Shown here: one piece after another, positions 36,146-44,751 of the stretch
Position numbering within the stretch: position 1 is the first letter of the stretch
How the letters are laid out: every line of letters starts with the position of its first letter
Source of the DNA: Comamonadaceae bacterium 2FH
GTDB taxonomy: Bacteria; Pseudomonadota; Gammaproteobacteria; Burkholderiales; Burkholderiaceae_C
Length of the DNA stretch: 64,000 nt
Assembly: GCA_005503335.1 (NCBI GenBank)
Contig: SCMQ01000006.1
Coordinates: 1 to 64,000 of the forward strand
Direction: 5' to 3'
Translations under genes and position numbers: made by a program
The notes under the pieces: generated by a model
Databases searched by the model: none
Told to the model about the DNA's origin: nothing
What the model saw: only the letters and a program-made list of their open reading frames with translations

Positions 36146-37405
36146 TCAGGCCGCGGCCTGGTCCAGCAGCGCCAACAAGGCCTGGGCGGTCTTGGCGGCC
36201 GCCCCGCGGTGCGCCGCGGCAAAGGCCGTGGCCGCCGCCTGCGCGGCCTGGTGACGCGGCGCATCCCCCAGCAGGGCCAATGCTGCCTCGCGCGCCGCCG
36301 CCATGTCGGCCACCTGCCAGGCCGCGCCTGCGGACCTGGCGAGTTCGGCGGCTTCGGCGAAATTGAAAGTGTGCGGACCCATGATCACCGGGCAGCCGCA
36401 GGCCGCCGCCTCGATCAGGTTCTGCCCGCCCAGCGGCGCGAAGCTGCCGCCCAGCAGCGCCAGCTCGGCCAGGCCGTAGTAGAGCGCCATCTCGCCCAGG
36501 CTGTCGCCCAGCCAGACATCGGCCTCGGCCGGCGACTCGCCCCAGGCGCTGCGCCGCGCCAGGCTCAGCCCCTGCTGCGCCACCAGCTGCGCCACCTCGT
36601 CGAAGCGCTGCGGATGGCGCGGCACGATCAGCAGTTGCACCGACTGGCCAGCCGCCCGAAACTGCTCCAGGAACAGCGCCTCCTCGCCCTCGCGCGAGCT
36701 CGCGAACATCACGACCGGCCGCTGGCCGCGCGCGCGCCAGGCCCGCCCCTGCGCCAGCTGCCCGGCATCGGGCGTGGCGTCGAACTTGAGATTGCCGAAC
36801 ACGCCGGCCAGCGGCGCGCCGAGCAGACGCAGGCGCTGGGCGTCGGCCTCGGTCTGCGCCCAGACCGCGGCCAGCGCAGCGTAGGCTGGGCCCGACAGCG
36901 GCGCCAGGCGCTGCGCACCGGCCAGCGAGCGCGCGTTCAGCCTGGCGTTGGCCAGCATCAGCGGCAGGCCGCGCTGGCGGCAGGCCGCCACCAGATTGGG
37001 CCAGACCTCGGTTTCCATGAGGACCCCGACGGCCGGCCGGAAATGGTCGAGGAAGCGCCGCACGGCCTCGGGCGTGTCCCAGGGCTGCCAGACCTGCAGG
37101 TCGCCGGGCTGCAGCAGCTTCTCGCCCTCGGCCCGGCCGGTCGCCGTGCCGTGGGTCAGCAGCAGTCGCAGGCCCGGCCGCTGGCGCCGCAGCTCGGCCA
37201 GCAGGATGGCCGCGGCGCGCGTCTCGCCCAGCGAGACCGCGTGGATCCACAGGCGGCCACCGGCGTCGCGCGGCAGGCTGTAGCGGCCGAAGCGCTCCTC
37301 CACCGCCAGCGCGTAGCCGGGCTCGGCGACGGCGCGGCGCGCCAACTTGCGGCGCAGCAGGGGCTGGGCCAGCCGCAAGGCCAGCGAGTAGAGGGCGCGG
37401 ATCAC
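36146..37405 (-). CDS. waaA: 3-deoxy-D-manno-octulosonic acid (Kdo) transferase
   Basis: A 419-residue inner-membrane-associated glycosyltransferase that adds Kdo from CMP-Kdo to lipid A precursor. A single hydrophobic N-terminus (LYSLALRLAQPLL) anchors it. WIHAVSLGETRAA near residue 52 includes the catalytic-type Glu, VLMETEVWPNL is near 125, and GGSFAPLGGQNLIEAAACG is near 315 in the nucleotide-sugar half (both GT-B halves present). The start is a GTG at 37405; the long frame beyond it is antisense-type shadow of the mutase gene. It sits 11 bases after that gene, an arrangement that fits envelope biosynthesis. Confidence 0.92.
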   Translation of the reverse strand: MIRALYSLALRLAQPLLRRKLARRAVAEPGYALAVEERFGRYSLPRDAGGRLWIHAVSLGETRAAAILLAELRRQRPGLRLLLTHGTATGRAEGEKLLQPGDLQVWQPWDTPEAVRRFLDHFRPAVGVLMETEVWPNLVAACRQRGLPLMLANARLNARSLAGAQRLAPLSGPAYAALAAVWAQTEADAQRLRLLGAPLAGVFGNLKFDATPDAGQLAQGRAWRARGQRPVVMFASSREGEEALFLEQFRAAGQSVQLLIVPRHPQRFDEVAQLVAQQGLSLARRSAWGESPAEADVWLGDSLGEMALYYGLAELALLGGSFAPLGGQNLIEAAACGCPVIMGPHTFNFAEAAELARSAGAAWQVADMAAAREAALALLGDAPRHQAAQAAATAFAAAHRGAAAKTAQALLALLDQAAA

Positions 37406-37416
37406 GGGCCTGGGCT

Positions 37417-38826
37417 TCAGTGGGCCGCTTCGGCGAAGCGCGCGTCGGGCTTGACGCTGCGCAGCAGGGCCAGCATGTCGGCCTCGATGCGCTGCAGGGC
37501 CTCGGCCGTGTGGCCCTCGAAGCGCAGCACCAGCACCGGCGTGGTGTTGGAGGCGCGGATCAGGCCGAAGCCGTCGGGCCAGTCCACGCGCAGGCCGTCG
37601 ATGTCCGACACTTGCGCCGGCGCTTTGAAGGCCTGGGGCGCCTTGGCCTGCAGTGCGGCCGTGACGCGGTGCGGCTCGCCCTCCTCGCAGGCCACGTTGA
37701 GCTCGGGCGTGGAAAAGCTGGTGGGCAGGGCGTGCAGCACGGCGTTGGCGTCGGGGCTGCGGCTCAGGATCTCGAGCAGGCGGCAGCCCGCGTAGGTGCC
37801 GTCGTCGAAGCCGTACCAGCGCTCCTTGAAGAAGATGTGGCCGCTCATCTCGCCGCCCAGCGGCGCGGCCAGTCCGGCCGCCTCTAGGGCCTTCATTTTG
37901 GCCTTGATCAGCGAATGCCCGGTCTTGTACATCAGGGCCTTGCCGCCGGCCGCCGCTATCGCCGGCGCCAGGCGCTGCGAGCATTTGACGTCGAACAGGA
38001 TGGTGCCGCCGGGCACGCGCGAGAGCACGTCCTGCGCGAACAGCATCATCTGGCGGTCCGGGTAGATGTTGTGGCCGTCCTTCGTCACGATGCCGAGGCG
38101 GTCGCCGTCGCCGTCGAAGGCCAGGCCCAGCTCGGCCCCGGTCTCGCGCAAGGCGGCGATCAGGTCGCGCAGGTTCTCGGGCTTGCTCGGATCGGGGTGG
38201 TGGTTGGGGAAATTGCCGTCGACCTCGCTGTAGAGCTCGACCACCTCGCAGCCCAGGGCGCGCAGGATGGCCGGGGCCGAGGCGCCGGCGACGCCGTTGC
38301 CCGAGTCGACCACGATCTTCATGGGCCGCGCCAGCTTGGCGTCGGCCACGATGCGGTCGCGGTAAGGCGCGAACACGTTGACGTTCCTGACCTGTCCACC
38401 GCCGGCCAGGGTCCAGCTTTCCTGCTCCATCATGCGGCGCAGGGCCTGGATCTCCTCGCCGTAGATGGCGCGCCCGCCCATCACCATCTTGAAGCCGTTG
38501 TAGTCCCTGGGGTTGTGGCTGCCCGTGACCTGGATGCCGCTGCTGCACAGGGTGCTGGCCGCGAAATACAGCATGGGCGTGGTGCACAGGCCCAGGTCGA
38601 TCACCTCGATGCCGGCCGCCACCAGGCCGCGCACCAGGGCCGCGCTCAGCGCCGGCCCGCTCAGGCGCCCGTCGCGGCCCACCGCCACCTGGTTCTCGCC
38701 CTCGGCCCGCGCGATGCTGCCGAAGGCCCGGCCCAGCCCCTCGGCCAGCGCCTCGTCCAGCGTGGACGGCCAGATGCCGCGTATGTCGTAGGCCTTGAAG
38801 ATGGCGGCGGAAACCTGCATGAACAT
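37417..38826 (-). CDS. Phosphomannomutase/phosphoglucomutase (AlgC/ManB-like)
   Basis: A 469-residue alpha-D-phosphohexomutase interconverting 1- and 6-phosphates of mannose or glucose for surface polysaccharides. The phosphoserine loop is VTGSHNPRDYNG near residue 105, the metal loop DGDGDRLG near 245, the sugar loop GGEMSGHIFF near 325, and the C-terminal phosphate loop RASNTTPVLVLRFEG near 425. All four regions are intact. The ATG at 38826 has GGGAG six bases upstream; an ATG at 38820 is also possible. It likely shares an mRNA with waaA. Confidence 0.92.
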   Translation of the reverse strand: MFMQVSAAIFKAYDIRGIWPSTLDEALAEGLGRAFGSIARAEGENQVAVGRDGRLSGPALSAALVRGLVAAGIEVIDLGLCTTPMLYFAASTLCSSGIQVTGSHNPRDYNGFKMVMGGRAIYGEEIQALRRMMEQESWTLAGGGQVRNVNVFAPYRDRIVADAKLARPMKIVVDSGNGVAGASAPAILRALGCEVVELYSEVDGNFPNHHPDPSKPENLRDLIAALRETGAELGLAFDGDGDRLGIVTKDGHNIYPDRQMMLFAQDVLSRVPGGTILFDVKCSQRLAPAIAAAGGKALMYKTGHSLIKAKMKALEAAGLAAPLGGEMSGHIFFKERWYGFDDGTYAGCRLLEILSRSPDANAVLHALPTSFSTPELNVACEEGEPHRVTAALQAKAPQAFKAPAQVSDIDGLRVDWPDGFGLIRASNTTPVLVLRFEGHTAEALQRIEADMLALLRSVKPDARFAEAAH

Positions 38827-38912
38827 GTACTCCCGGTCTGTCGCTTTACACTGCGGCGATTGTAGGTGCCCACCTGCGGCCCGCTGCCGCGCTGGCCCGG
38901 TACGAACCCGCC

Positions 38913-39431
38913 ATGAAATTCAATCTCCCTCTCGTGCACTGCCGCTGGACCAGCCCGCTCGGACCCATGCTGCTCGCGGCCTCCGCGCGCGGCCTGGCAG
39001 GCGCCTGGTTCGTCCACGGCCAGCGCGACACGCCCGACCCCGCCGTCTGGCCCGAGGCGGCCGAGCATCCGGTGCTGCGCGCGGCCGCGGATCAGCTCGA
39101 GGCCTATTTCGCGGGCCGGCGCCGCAGCTTCGAGCTGCCGCTGGACCTGGGTCATGGCACGGCCTTCCAGCAGGCGGTCTGGCAGGCGCTGCTGGCCATC
39201 TCCTGCGGGCAGGCCACGAGCTACGGCGTGCTGGCGCGCCGGATCGGCCGGCCCCGCGCCGTGCGCGCGCTCGGCGCGGCCGTGGGCAGCAACCCGGTCA
39301 GCATCATCGTGCCCTGCCACCGCGTGCTGGGCGCAGACGGCTCGCTGACCGGTTACGCCGGCGGCCTGGCGCGCAAGACGGCGCTGCTGCAACTCGAGGG
39401 CGTGCTGCCGGCAGCGCTGGACCTCGCATGA
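38913..39431 (+). CDS. ogt: Methylated-DNA-[protein]-cysteine S-methyltransferase
   Basis: A 172-residue suicide repair protein that takes the methyl group from O6-methylguanine. The acceptor Cys is in IVPCHRVLG near residue 133, the helix-turn-helix Arg finger is in ARRIGRPRAVRALGAAVGSNP in parts (near 110), and the C-terminal YAGGLARKTALLQLE fits the family. Length matches Ogt rather than the fused Ada. It overlaps the following EamA gene by four bases (ATGA at 39428), so both are translated together. Confidence 0.93.
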   Translation: MKFNLPLVHCRWTSPLGPMLLAASARGLAGAWFVHGQRDTPDPAVWPEAAEHPVLRAAADQLEAYFAGRRRSFELPLDLGHGTAFQQAVWQALLAISCGQATSYGVLARRIGRPRAVRALGAAVGSNPVSIIVPCHRVLGADGSLTGYAGGLARKTALLQLEGVLPAALDLA

Positions 39432-40339
39432 GCGCCGCGCCGGCCCGTCCCTGGCTCGCCGACTTCGTGCTGCTGGCCGCCCTGTGGGGCGCCTCCTTCC
39501 TGTTCATGCGCCTGGCCACCGTGGAGTTCGGCGCCCTGCCGACGGCCTGGCTGCGCGTGGCCGTCGCCTCGCTGTTCTTGCTGCCGCTGCTGCTGGTGCG
39601 CCGCCAGGCCGCGCAGATGCACCAGCACTGGAAACCGCTGCTGCTGGTCGGCCTGCTCAACTCGGGCATCCCCTTCGCCTGCTATGCCTTCGCCCTGGCC
39701 TACATCACGACCGGGCTGTCGGCCATCCTCAACGCCACGGTGCCGCTGTTCGGCGCCCTGGTCGCCTGGTTCTGGCTCAAGGACCGGCCCAGCGGCTCGC
39801 GCAGCCTGGGCTTGGGCCTGGGCTTCGTCGGCGTGGCCCTGCTGGCCTCGGACCAGGCCGGCTTCCGGCCGGCCGCCGAGGCCTCGGGTCGCTGGCTGCC
39901 GGTGCTGGCCGTGGGCGCCTGCCTGCTCGCCACGCTGTGCTACGGCATCGCCGCCAACTACACCAAGCGCCACCTGTCGGGCCTGCCGCCGCTGGTCACG
40001 GCCACCGGCAGCCAGATCGGCGCCACGCTGGGCCTGGCCCTGCCCGCGCTGTGGCAATGGCCGGCCCGGCTGCCCGGCACCAGCGCCTGGCTGGCCCTGC
40101 TGGCGGCCGGCGTGCTCTGCACCGGCCTGGCCTATCTGCTGTTCTTCCGCCTGATCGAGAACGCCGGCCCGGCCCGCGCCCTGGCCGTGACCTTCGTGAT
40201 CCCGCTGTTCGCCCTGGTCTACGGCGTGCTGTTGCTGGGCGAGACTGTGACGCCCTGGATGGCCGGCTGCGGCCTCGTGGTCCTGTGCGGCACGGCACTG
40301 GCCACGGGCTCGCTCAAGCCCAAGCGCGCCCCGGTTTGA
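39428..40339 (+). CDS. EamA/DMT-family transporter
   Basis: A 303-residue inner-membrane protein with ten spans in two EamA repeats (about residues 12-140 and 155-290). ALWGASFLFMRLATVEFG at the N-terminus and the AILNATVPLFGALVAWFWLKD segment (in parts, near residue 110) are typical of amino-acid or metabolite exporters of this superfamily. Unlike the EamA gene at 16.4 kb it has no His tail. It is translationally coupled to ogt. Substrate unknown. Confidence 0.88.
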   Translation: MSAAPARPWLADFVLLAALWGASFLFMRLATVEFGALPTAWLRVAVASLFLLPLLLVRRQAAQMHQHWKPLLLVGLLNSGIPFACYAFALAYITTGLSAILNATVPLFGALVAWFWLKDRPSGSRSLGLGLGFVGVALLASDQAGFRPAAEASGRWLPVLAVGACLLATLCYGIAANYTKRHLSGLPPLVTATGSQIGATLGLALPALWQWPARLPGTSAWLALLAAGVLCTGLAYLLFFRLIENAGPARALAVTFVIPLFALVYGVLLLGETVTPWMAGCGLVVLCGTALATGSLKPKRAPV

Positions 40340-40415
40340 CAAGGCCGCGGCGCGCCCGCAGCATGGACGGGTGCGCGCCACGCCAGGGCGCACGCCTGTC
40401 TCAGGAGGGCATCCC

Positions 40416-41504
40416 ATGCGCGTCGGCATCCCCAGGGAGATCAAGATCCACGAATACCGCGTGGGCGCCACGCCCGAAGGCGTGCGCGAGCTGGTGGCGC
40501 ACGGCCACCAGGTCCTCGTGGAGCAAGGCGCGGGCGCCGCGATCGGCCTGGACGACGCGCAGTACCGCGCCGCCGGCGCCGAGATCGTAGGCACGGCGGC
40601 CGAGCTGTTCGCCCGCGCCGAGCTGATCGTCAAGGTCAAGGAGCCACAGCCGCAGGAATACCCGCTGCTGCGCCCGCAGCAGTTGCTGTTCACCTACCTG
40701 CACCTGGCGGCCGAGCCTGCGCTGGCGCAGCGCCTGTGCGACGCGGGCGTGACCGCGATCGCCTACGAGACCGTGACCGCGTCCGACGGCGGCCTGCCGC
40801 TGCTCGCGCCCATGAGCGAGGTGGCGGGCCGCATGGCCATCCAGGCCGGCGCGGCCTGCCTGGAAAAGCCGCGCGGAGGCGCCGGCGTGCTGCTGGCCGG
40901 CGTGCCCGGCGTGGCGCCGGCCAAGGTCGTGATCCTCGGCGCCGGCGTGGTCGGTACGAACGCCGCCGCCATGGCCCTGGGCATGGGAGCCCAGGTCACG
41001 GTGCTCAACCGCTCGGTCGCCCGCATGCGCCGGATCGACGAGCGCTTCGGCGGGCGCGTGCAGACGCGCCACGCCACGGCGGCGGCGGTCGAGGCCCTGG
41101 TGCTGGACGCCGACCTGGTGGTCGGCGCCGTGCTCGAGCCGGGGGCCGCCGCGCCCAAGCTGGTGCCGCGCGCCTGGCTGGCGCGCATGCGGCCCGGCTC
41201 GGTGCTGGTCGACGTCGCGATCGACCAGGGCGGCTGCTTCGAGAGCAGCCGCCCCACCACCCACGCCGACCCCAGCTACTTGCTCGACGGCATCGTGCAC
41301 TACTGCGTGGCCAACATGCCGGGCGCGGTGGCGCGCACCGCGAGCTTCGCGCTGAGCCAGGCCACCCTGCCCTTCGTGCTGGCGCTGGCCGACCAGGGCG
41401 GCGCCCAGGCCCTGGCCAACGACCCCCACCTGGCGCACGGTCTCAACGTGCAGGACGGGCGCATCGTGCACCCGGCCGTGGCGCGCGCGCTCGGCAAGCC
41501 CTGA
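40416..41504 (+). CDS. ald: Alanine dehydrogenase
   Basis: A 362-residue NAD-dependent enzyme that deaminates L-alanine to pyruvate and ammonia, or the reverse. [20 protein letters not shown] at the start (substrate-binding Arg), [11 protein letters not shown] near 72 (Lys), [10 protein letters not shown] near 92 (catalytic His), the nucleotide loop [11 protein letters not shown] near 172, and the [13 protein letters not shown] motif near 296 (catalytic Asp region in DVAIDQGG) are all intact. CAGGAGGG precedes the ATG. It is monocistronic, followed by a GC-rich hairpin shared with the convergent MBL gene. Confidence 0.94.
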   Translation: MRVGIPREIKIHEYRVGATPEGVRELVAHGHQVLVEQGAGAAIGLDDAQYRAAGAEIVGTAAELFARAELIVKVKEPQPQEYPLLRPQQLLFTYLHLAAEPALAQRLCDAGVTAIAYETVTASDGGLPLLAPMSEVAGRMAIQAGAACLEKPRGGAGVLLAGVPGVAPAKVVILGAGVVGTNAAAMALGMGAQVTVLNRSVARMRRIDERFGGRVQTRHATAAAVEALVLDADLVVGAVLEPGAAAPKLVPRAWLARMRPGSVLVDVAIDQGGCFESSRPTTHADPSYLLDGIVHYCVANMPGAVARTASFALSQATLPFVLALADQGGAQALANDPHLAHGLNVQDGRIVHPAVARALGKP

Positions 41505-41522
41505 GGGGAGTGTGAAGCATGC

Positions 41523-41540
41523 ACCGGCCGTGAGGCCGGT
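41523..41540. terminator. Small hairpin between convergent ald and MBL genes
   Basis: ACCGGCC (41523-41529) pairs with GGCCGGT (41534-41540) over a 4-nt loop, overlapping the MBL stop codon. It has no T run, so it is a weak bidirectional terminator candidate. Confidence 0.35.
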
Positions 41541-42427
41541 CAAGTCGCGCGCGGCCCGGCGGGCAGAGCGTCGAGCGGGATGCGCAGATAGGAAATGCCG
41601 TTGTCGTCGGGCGGCGGCAACTGGCCGGCGCGCACGTTGACCTGGATAGCGGGCAGGATCAGGGCCGGCACCTCGAGTGTCGCGTCGCGCGCCTGGCGCA
41701 GGGCCACGAAGGCCTCCTCCTCGATGCCGTCGTGCACGTGGACGTTGTGCGCGCGCTGCTCGCCCACCGTGGTCTGCCACTGCGGTTCGCGCTCGCCGGG
41801 CGGGTAGTCGTGGCACATGTAGAGCCGCGTCTCGGGCGGCAGGGCCAGCAGGCGGCGCATCGAGCGGTACAGCTGTCGCGCGTCGCCACCGGGGAAGTCG
41901 GCCCGCGCGCTGCCCAGGTCGGGCATGAACAGCGTGTCGCCGACGAACACCGCGCCGTCGATCAGGTAGGCCATGTCGGCCGGCGTGTGGCCCGGCACCC
42001 ACAGCGCCTGCGCCTCGACCTCGCCGATGCGGAAGCGCTCGCCGTCCTTGAACAGGTGGTCGAACTGGCTGCCGTCGGGCAGGAAGCCGCGCTCCAGATT
42101 GAACAGCTTCTTGAACCTGGCCTGGACCTCGCGGATGTGCTCACCGATCGCGATGCGCCCGCCCACCTGCTGCTGCAGCTGGCGCGCGCCCGACAGGTGG
42201 TCGGCATGGGCATGGGTCTCGAGGATCCAGTCCACGCTCAGGCCCTGCGCCTGTACGTAGGCGAGCAGCCGGTCGGCCGAGTCGGTGCGGGTGTGGCCGG
42301 ACTTGGGGTCGTAGTCCAGCACCGGGTCGACGATCGCGGCGTGGCGGCCGGCGTGCTCCCAGATCACGTAGGACACGGTCCAGGTGGCTGGGTCGAAGAA
42401 GCCCTGGGTGGTGGTTTTGGCGGTCAT
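41540..42427 (-). CDS. MBL-fold hydrolase, persulfide-dioxygenase-like (Blh/ETHE1-type)
   Basis: A 295-residue metallo-beta-lactamase-fold protein. Metal ligands are seen in ETHAHADHLSGA near residue 70, in VPGHTPADM near 143 and in FVGDTLFM near 163, with a late His in MCHDYPPG near 205. In this family the mononuclear-iron subgroup oxidises glutathione persulfide to sulfite. The divergent neighbour is a BigR-type repressor followed by YeeE/YedE genes, the known bigR-blh context of sulfide detoxification. The ATG at 42427 was chosen; 42466 would lie in the operator. Confidence 0.85.
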   Translation of the reverse strand: MTAKTTTQGFFDPATWTVSYVIWEHAGRHAAIVDPVLDYDPKSGHTRTDSADRLLAYVQAQGLSVDWILETHAHADHLSGARQLQQQVGGRIAIGEHIREVQARFKKLFNLERGFLPDGSQFDHLFKDGERFRIGEVEAQALWVPGHTPADMAYLIDGAVFVGDTLFMPDLGSARADFPGGDARQLYRSMRRLLALPPETRLYMCHDYPPGEREPQWQTTVGEQRAHNVHVHDGIEEEAFVALRQARDATLEVPALILPAIQVNVRAGQLPPPDDNGISYLRIPLDALPAGPRAT

Positions 42428-42459
42428 GGCGTCTGCTCCTTTGCGTGCCAAACAGTTCA

Positions 42460-42496
42460 TTGACACACATTATATTTTTTTGTATATTGTTGTCAA
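42460..42496. promoter_or_regulatory. AT-rich inverted repeat between MBL gene and ArsR/BigR-like gene
   Basis: TTGACA (42460-42465) and TGTCAA (42491-42496) bracket a very AT-rich core with TATATT and TATATTG boxes, unlike the GC-rich surroundings. It sits in the 74-base gap of a divergent pair and suits an operator for the BigR-like repressor overlapping both promoters. Confidence 0.6.
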
Positions 42497-42501
42497 ATCG
42501 A

Positions 42502-42840
42502 ATGCCCACCATGAAACCCCGACACCTCGTCATCGACCCGCAAAGATTGCGCCAAGGCGCGGCCCAGGCCGTCGGCACCCTCAAGCTGCTGGCCAACGAA
42601 GACCGCCTGCTGCTGCTGTGCCAGCTCTCGCTGGGCGAGGCCTGCGTGAGCGAACTCGAGGAGGCACTGGACATCCGCCAGCCCACGTTGTCGCAGCAAC
42701 TCGGCGTGCTGCGCAGCGAAGAGGTGGTGGCGACGCGGCGCCAGGGCAAGCACATCTTCTACAGCGTGGCCGACCCGGCGATGCTGGACATCCTGGCGGT
42801 GCTCTACCGTCTTTACTGCCCCAAGTCGGAGACTTCATGA
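42502..42840 (+). CDS. bigR: ArsR-family repressor, BigR/SqrR-like persulfide sensor
   Basis: A 112-residue winged-helix regulator. LDIRQPTLSQQLGVLRSEEVV (in parts, near residue 57) is the recognition helix and TRRQGKHIFYSV the wing. Cys40 (LLLLCQLS) and Cys106 (YRLYCPK) are 66 residues apart, which is the spacing of the redox Cys pair of BigR and SqrR that forms a disulfide or polysulfide bridge with reactive sulfur. An extra Cys lies near residue 48. The ATG at 42502 was kept; 42511 is an alternative. Its stop overlaps the next gene (ATGA at 42837), so it heads the YeeE/YedE operon. Confidence 0.85.
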   Translation: MPTMKPRHLVIDPQRLRQGAAQAVGTLKLLANEDRLLLLCQLSLGEACVSELEEALDIRQPTLSQQLGVLRSEEVVATRRQGKHIFYSVADPAMLDILAVLYRLYCPKSETS

Positions 42841-43271
42841 CCCTGGACTGGAATGCCTTCACCCCCTGGACGGCCTTGGCAGGTGGCCTGCTGATCGGCC
42901 TGGCCGCCGCCATGTTCGCCCTGCTCAACGGCCGCATCGCCGGCATCAGCGGCATCCTCGGCGGCCTGCTCAAGCCGACCCGCGGCGACCTGGCCTGGCG
43001 CCTGGCCTTCGTGGCCGGCCTGGTAGCGGCGCCGCTGGTCTACGCGCTGTTCACCCAGCTGCCGGCGCCACGCATCGACGCCGGCTCGGGCGCCATCGTG
43101 CTGGCCGGCCTGCTGGTCGGCGTGGGCACGCGCTACGGCTCGGGCTGCACCAGCGGCCACGGCGTCTGCGGCCTGTCGCGGCTGTCGCCGCGCTCGCTGG
43201 CCGCCACAGGCGCCTTCATGGGCGCGGGCTTTCTCACGGTCTACCTGCTGCGCCACCTGGCCGGCACCTGA
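42837..43271 (+). CDS. YeeE/YedE (DUF395) sulfur transporter, first half
   Basis: A 144-residue inner-membrane protein with about four spans, one half of a split YeeE/YedE-type transporter. The conserved Cys-containing motif [20 protein letters not shown] is near residue 105; the Cys residues pass thiosulfate-type sulfur in characterised YeeE. It overlaps the repressor gene by four bases and is followed after 19 bases by the second half. In full-length YeeE both halves are one chain, so these two probably pair. The role is import or export of a reactive sulfur compound. Confidence 0.87.
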   Translation: MTLDWNAFTPWTALAGGLLIGLAAAMFALLNGRIAGISGILGGLLKPTRGDLAWRLAFVAGLVAAPLVYALFTQLPAPRIDAGSGAIVLAGLLVGVGTRYGSGCTSGHGVCGLSRLSPRSLAATGAFMGAGFLTVYLLRHLAGT

Positions 43272-43290
43272 GCCTGCAAAAGGAGTTCAC

Positions 43291-43707
43291 ATGGCCTCTC
43301 TGACTTCCCTGCTCGCCGGCCTGGTGTTCGGCATCGGCCTCATCGTCTCCGGCATGGCCAACCCGGCCAAGGTACTGGGCTTCCTGGACCTCGCGGGGCC
43401 TTGGGACCCTTCGCTGGCCTTCGTCATGGCAGGCGCCATCGCCGTGGGCAGCATCGCCTTCTTCCTGGCACGCAAGCGCACGGTCTCGCTGATCGGCGCC
43501 GAGATGCGCCTGCCCACGAGCCGCAGCATCGACCGTCGCCTGGTCGGCGGCAGCCTGCTGTTCGGCATCGGCTGGGGCATCGCCGGCTTCTGCCCAGGCC
43601 CCGGCCTGGTGGCGCTGGGCATGGGCGAGGCCAAGGCCCTGCTGTTCGTCGCGGCCATGCTGGCCGGCATGGGCCTGTTCGAGCTGATCGAGCGGCGCAA
43701 GCGCTGA
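43291..43707 (+). CDS. YeeE/YedE (DUF395) sulfur transporter, second half
   Basis: A 138-residue inner-membrane protein with about four spans. FGIGLIVSGMANPAKVLGFLDLAG (in parts, near residue 12) and GIAGFCPGPGLVALGMGE near residue 100 with its Cys are the marks of the second YeeE half. It follows the first half after 19 bases with AAGGAG upstream. Together with the BigR-like repressor and the divergent MBL enzyme it forms a reactive-sulfur response locus. Confidence 0.87.
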   Translation: MASLTSLLAGLVFGIGLIVSGMANPAKVLGFLDLAGPWDPSLAFVMAGAIAVGSIAFFLARKRTVSLIGAEMRLPTSRSIDRRLVGGSLLFGIGWGIAGFCPGPGLVALGMGEAKALLFVAAMLAGMGLFELIERRKR

Positions 43708-43714
43708 ATCGGCC

Positions 43715-44347
43715 GTGAGTGAATCCCCATCCTGGATGGCCGCGCTGGCCACCGCGGCCATCCTGCTGGCCTACGAGGCCGCGCTGCTGGTCGTGCAGCG
43801 CCGCCGTCCAGCCCGACTGGCCCGCACGGCCCACGCCGGCTTGCGCGAAGACTGGTTCCAAGCCGTGTCCCAGCACAAGGGCTCGGAGATCCTGGCGGTG
43901 CAGACGCTGCGCAACTCCATGATGTCCGCCACCATGGCAGCCTCGACCGCGGTGCTCGCGCTGATGGGCAGCATGACCCTTGCCGCACCCGCGCTGCACG
44001 GCAGCGCGCAGGCGGGCCAGCTGCAGCTCACGGTGCGCCTGGCGCTGGAACTGCTGCTGATGGCCATGCTGTTCGCCTCGCTGGTCTGCTCGGCCATGGC
44101 CGTGCGCTACTACAACCACGCGGGCTTCATCGCGGCCATGCCGGTCGACTCGGACACGCGGCGGCGCTGGGCCGGCACCGGCGCGGACTACCTGCGCCGC
44201 GCGGGCCTGCTCTACGGCTGGGGGCTGCGCCACCTGGTGCTGATCGCGCCGCTGCTCGCATCGCTGCTGCACCCGGCCGCCGGCCCACTGGCCGCGCTGC
44301 TGGTCGTGGCCGTAATGTACGGCTTCGATCGCTTCAACGTGCGCTGA
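43715..44347 (+). CDS. DUF599-family membrane protein
   Basis: A 210-residue inner-membrane protein with about four spans. A charged loop RLARTAHAGLREDWFQAVSQHKGSEILAVQTLRN (in parts, residues 30-65) between the first two spans, and an RYYNHAGFIAAMP stretch near 128, match DUF599. No function is known for the family. The start is a GTG at 43715, seven bases after the second YeeE gene, so it may be co-transcribed. It is the last chromosomal gene before the ICE and is followed by a strong terminator. Confidence 0.8.
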   Translation: MSESPSWMAALATAAILLAYEAALLVVQRRRPARLARTAHAGLREDWFQAVSQHKGSEILAVQTLRNSMMSATMAASTAVLALMGSMTLAAPALHGSAQAGQLQLTVRLALELLLMAMLFASLVCSAMAVRYYNHAGFIAAMPVDSDTRRRWAGTGADYLRRAGLLYGWGLRHLVLIAPLLASLLHPAAGPLAALLVVAVMYGFDRFNVR

Positions 44348-44379
44348 AAGCCGAATCGTCGCACGCGCGAAGCAAAAGA

Positions 44380-44415
44380 AAAAGCCGTTTCAAGCTTGCA
44401 CTTGAAACGGCTTTT
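44380..44415. terminator. Strong bidirectional hairpin terminator
   Basis: A perfect 15-bp stem (44380-44394 with 44401-44415, 6-nt loop) is bordered by A-rich and T-rich runs, so it works on either strand. It ends the DUF599 transcript, and it is also where a terminator for the original minus-strand tRNA-Asp gene would stand. Confidence 0.88.
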
Positions 44416-44419
44416 GTTT

Positions 44420-44464
44420 TGGCGGAGTGGACGGGACTCGAACCCGCGACCCCCGGCGTGACAG
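44420..44464 (-). other. 3' half of tRNA-Asp(GTC): ICE attachment-site scar
   Basis: Read on the minus strand this is the 3' part of tRNA-Asp: anticodon GTC with its 3' stem, variable loop, T arm with GTTCGAGTC, acceptor strand and CCA. The 5' half (D arm and 5' acceptor strand) is absent; the match stops at 44464 just before the anticodon. This is expected where an element integrated into the tRNA 3' end: this side keeps only the duplicated 3' segment, and the intact tRNA should sit at the far end. The integrase gene begins 288 bases to the right. The whole stretch 44348-44751 has no protein gene. Confidence 0.85.
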
Positions 44465-44616
44465 ACGGTAATTTCACAGAAATGCACCAACTTAGTGCGA
44501 CGCCATGAGACGTTCCGAAATCGGATTTTTCATCATAACTTGTTGATTTAAAAAGAATTATTTATCTAGATACGTCTCAAGACGTCCGAGGCGGTATTTT
44601 TCAAGCGCGTGCAAAC

Positions 44617-44706
44617 TGTTCCCACGGTGTTCCCACGGAAGCGTTTTTTAGGGTATTCTGTTCCCATTACGCCGGGGGTAGCGGGTTAGCCGAATCCATG
44701 GGAACA
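44617..44706. repeat. Four copies of TGTTCCCA before the integrase gene
   Basis: Direct copies lie at 44617-44624, 44628-44635 and 44659-44666, and one inverted copy at 44699-44706. They stand between the att scar and the integrase start, where tyrosine recombinases and their directionality factors bind arm-type sites. Function is inferred from position and repetition. Confidence 0.5.
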
Positions 44707-44751
44707 GTACCCACCCAAGCCCCTTCGAACCCCCTTCGCCGGGAGGCCTGA

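Noticed and set aside
44348-44751. Classical Tn4371 att site
   Set aside because: The junction is a tRNA-Asp 3' fragment rather than the short TTTTTCAT-type target reported for Tn4371.
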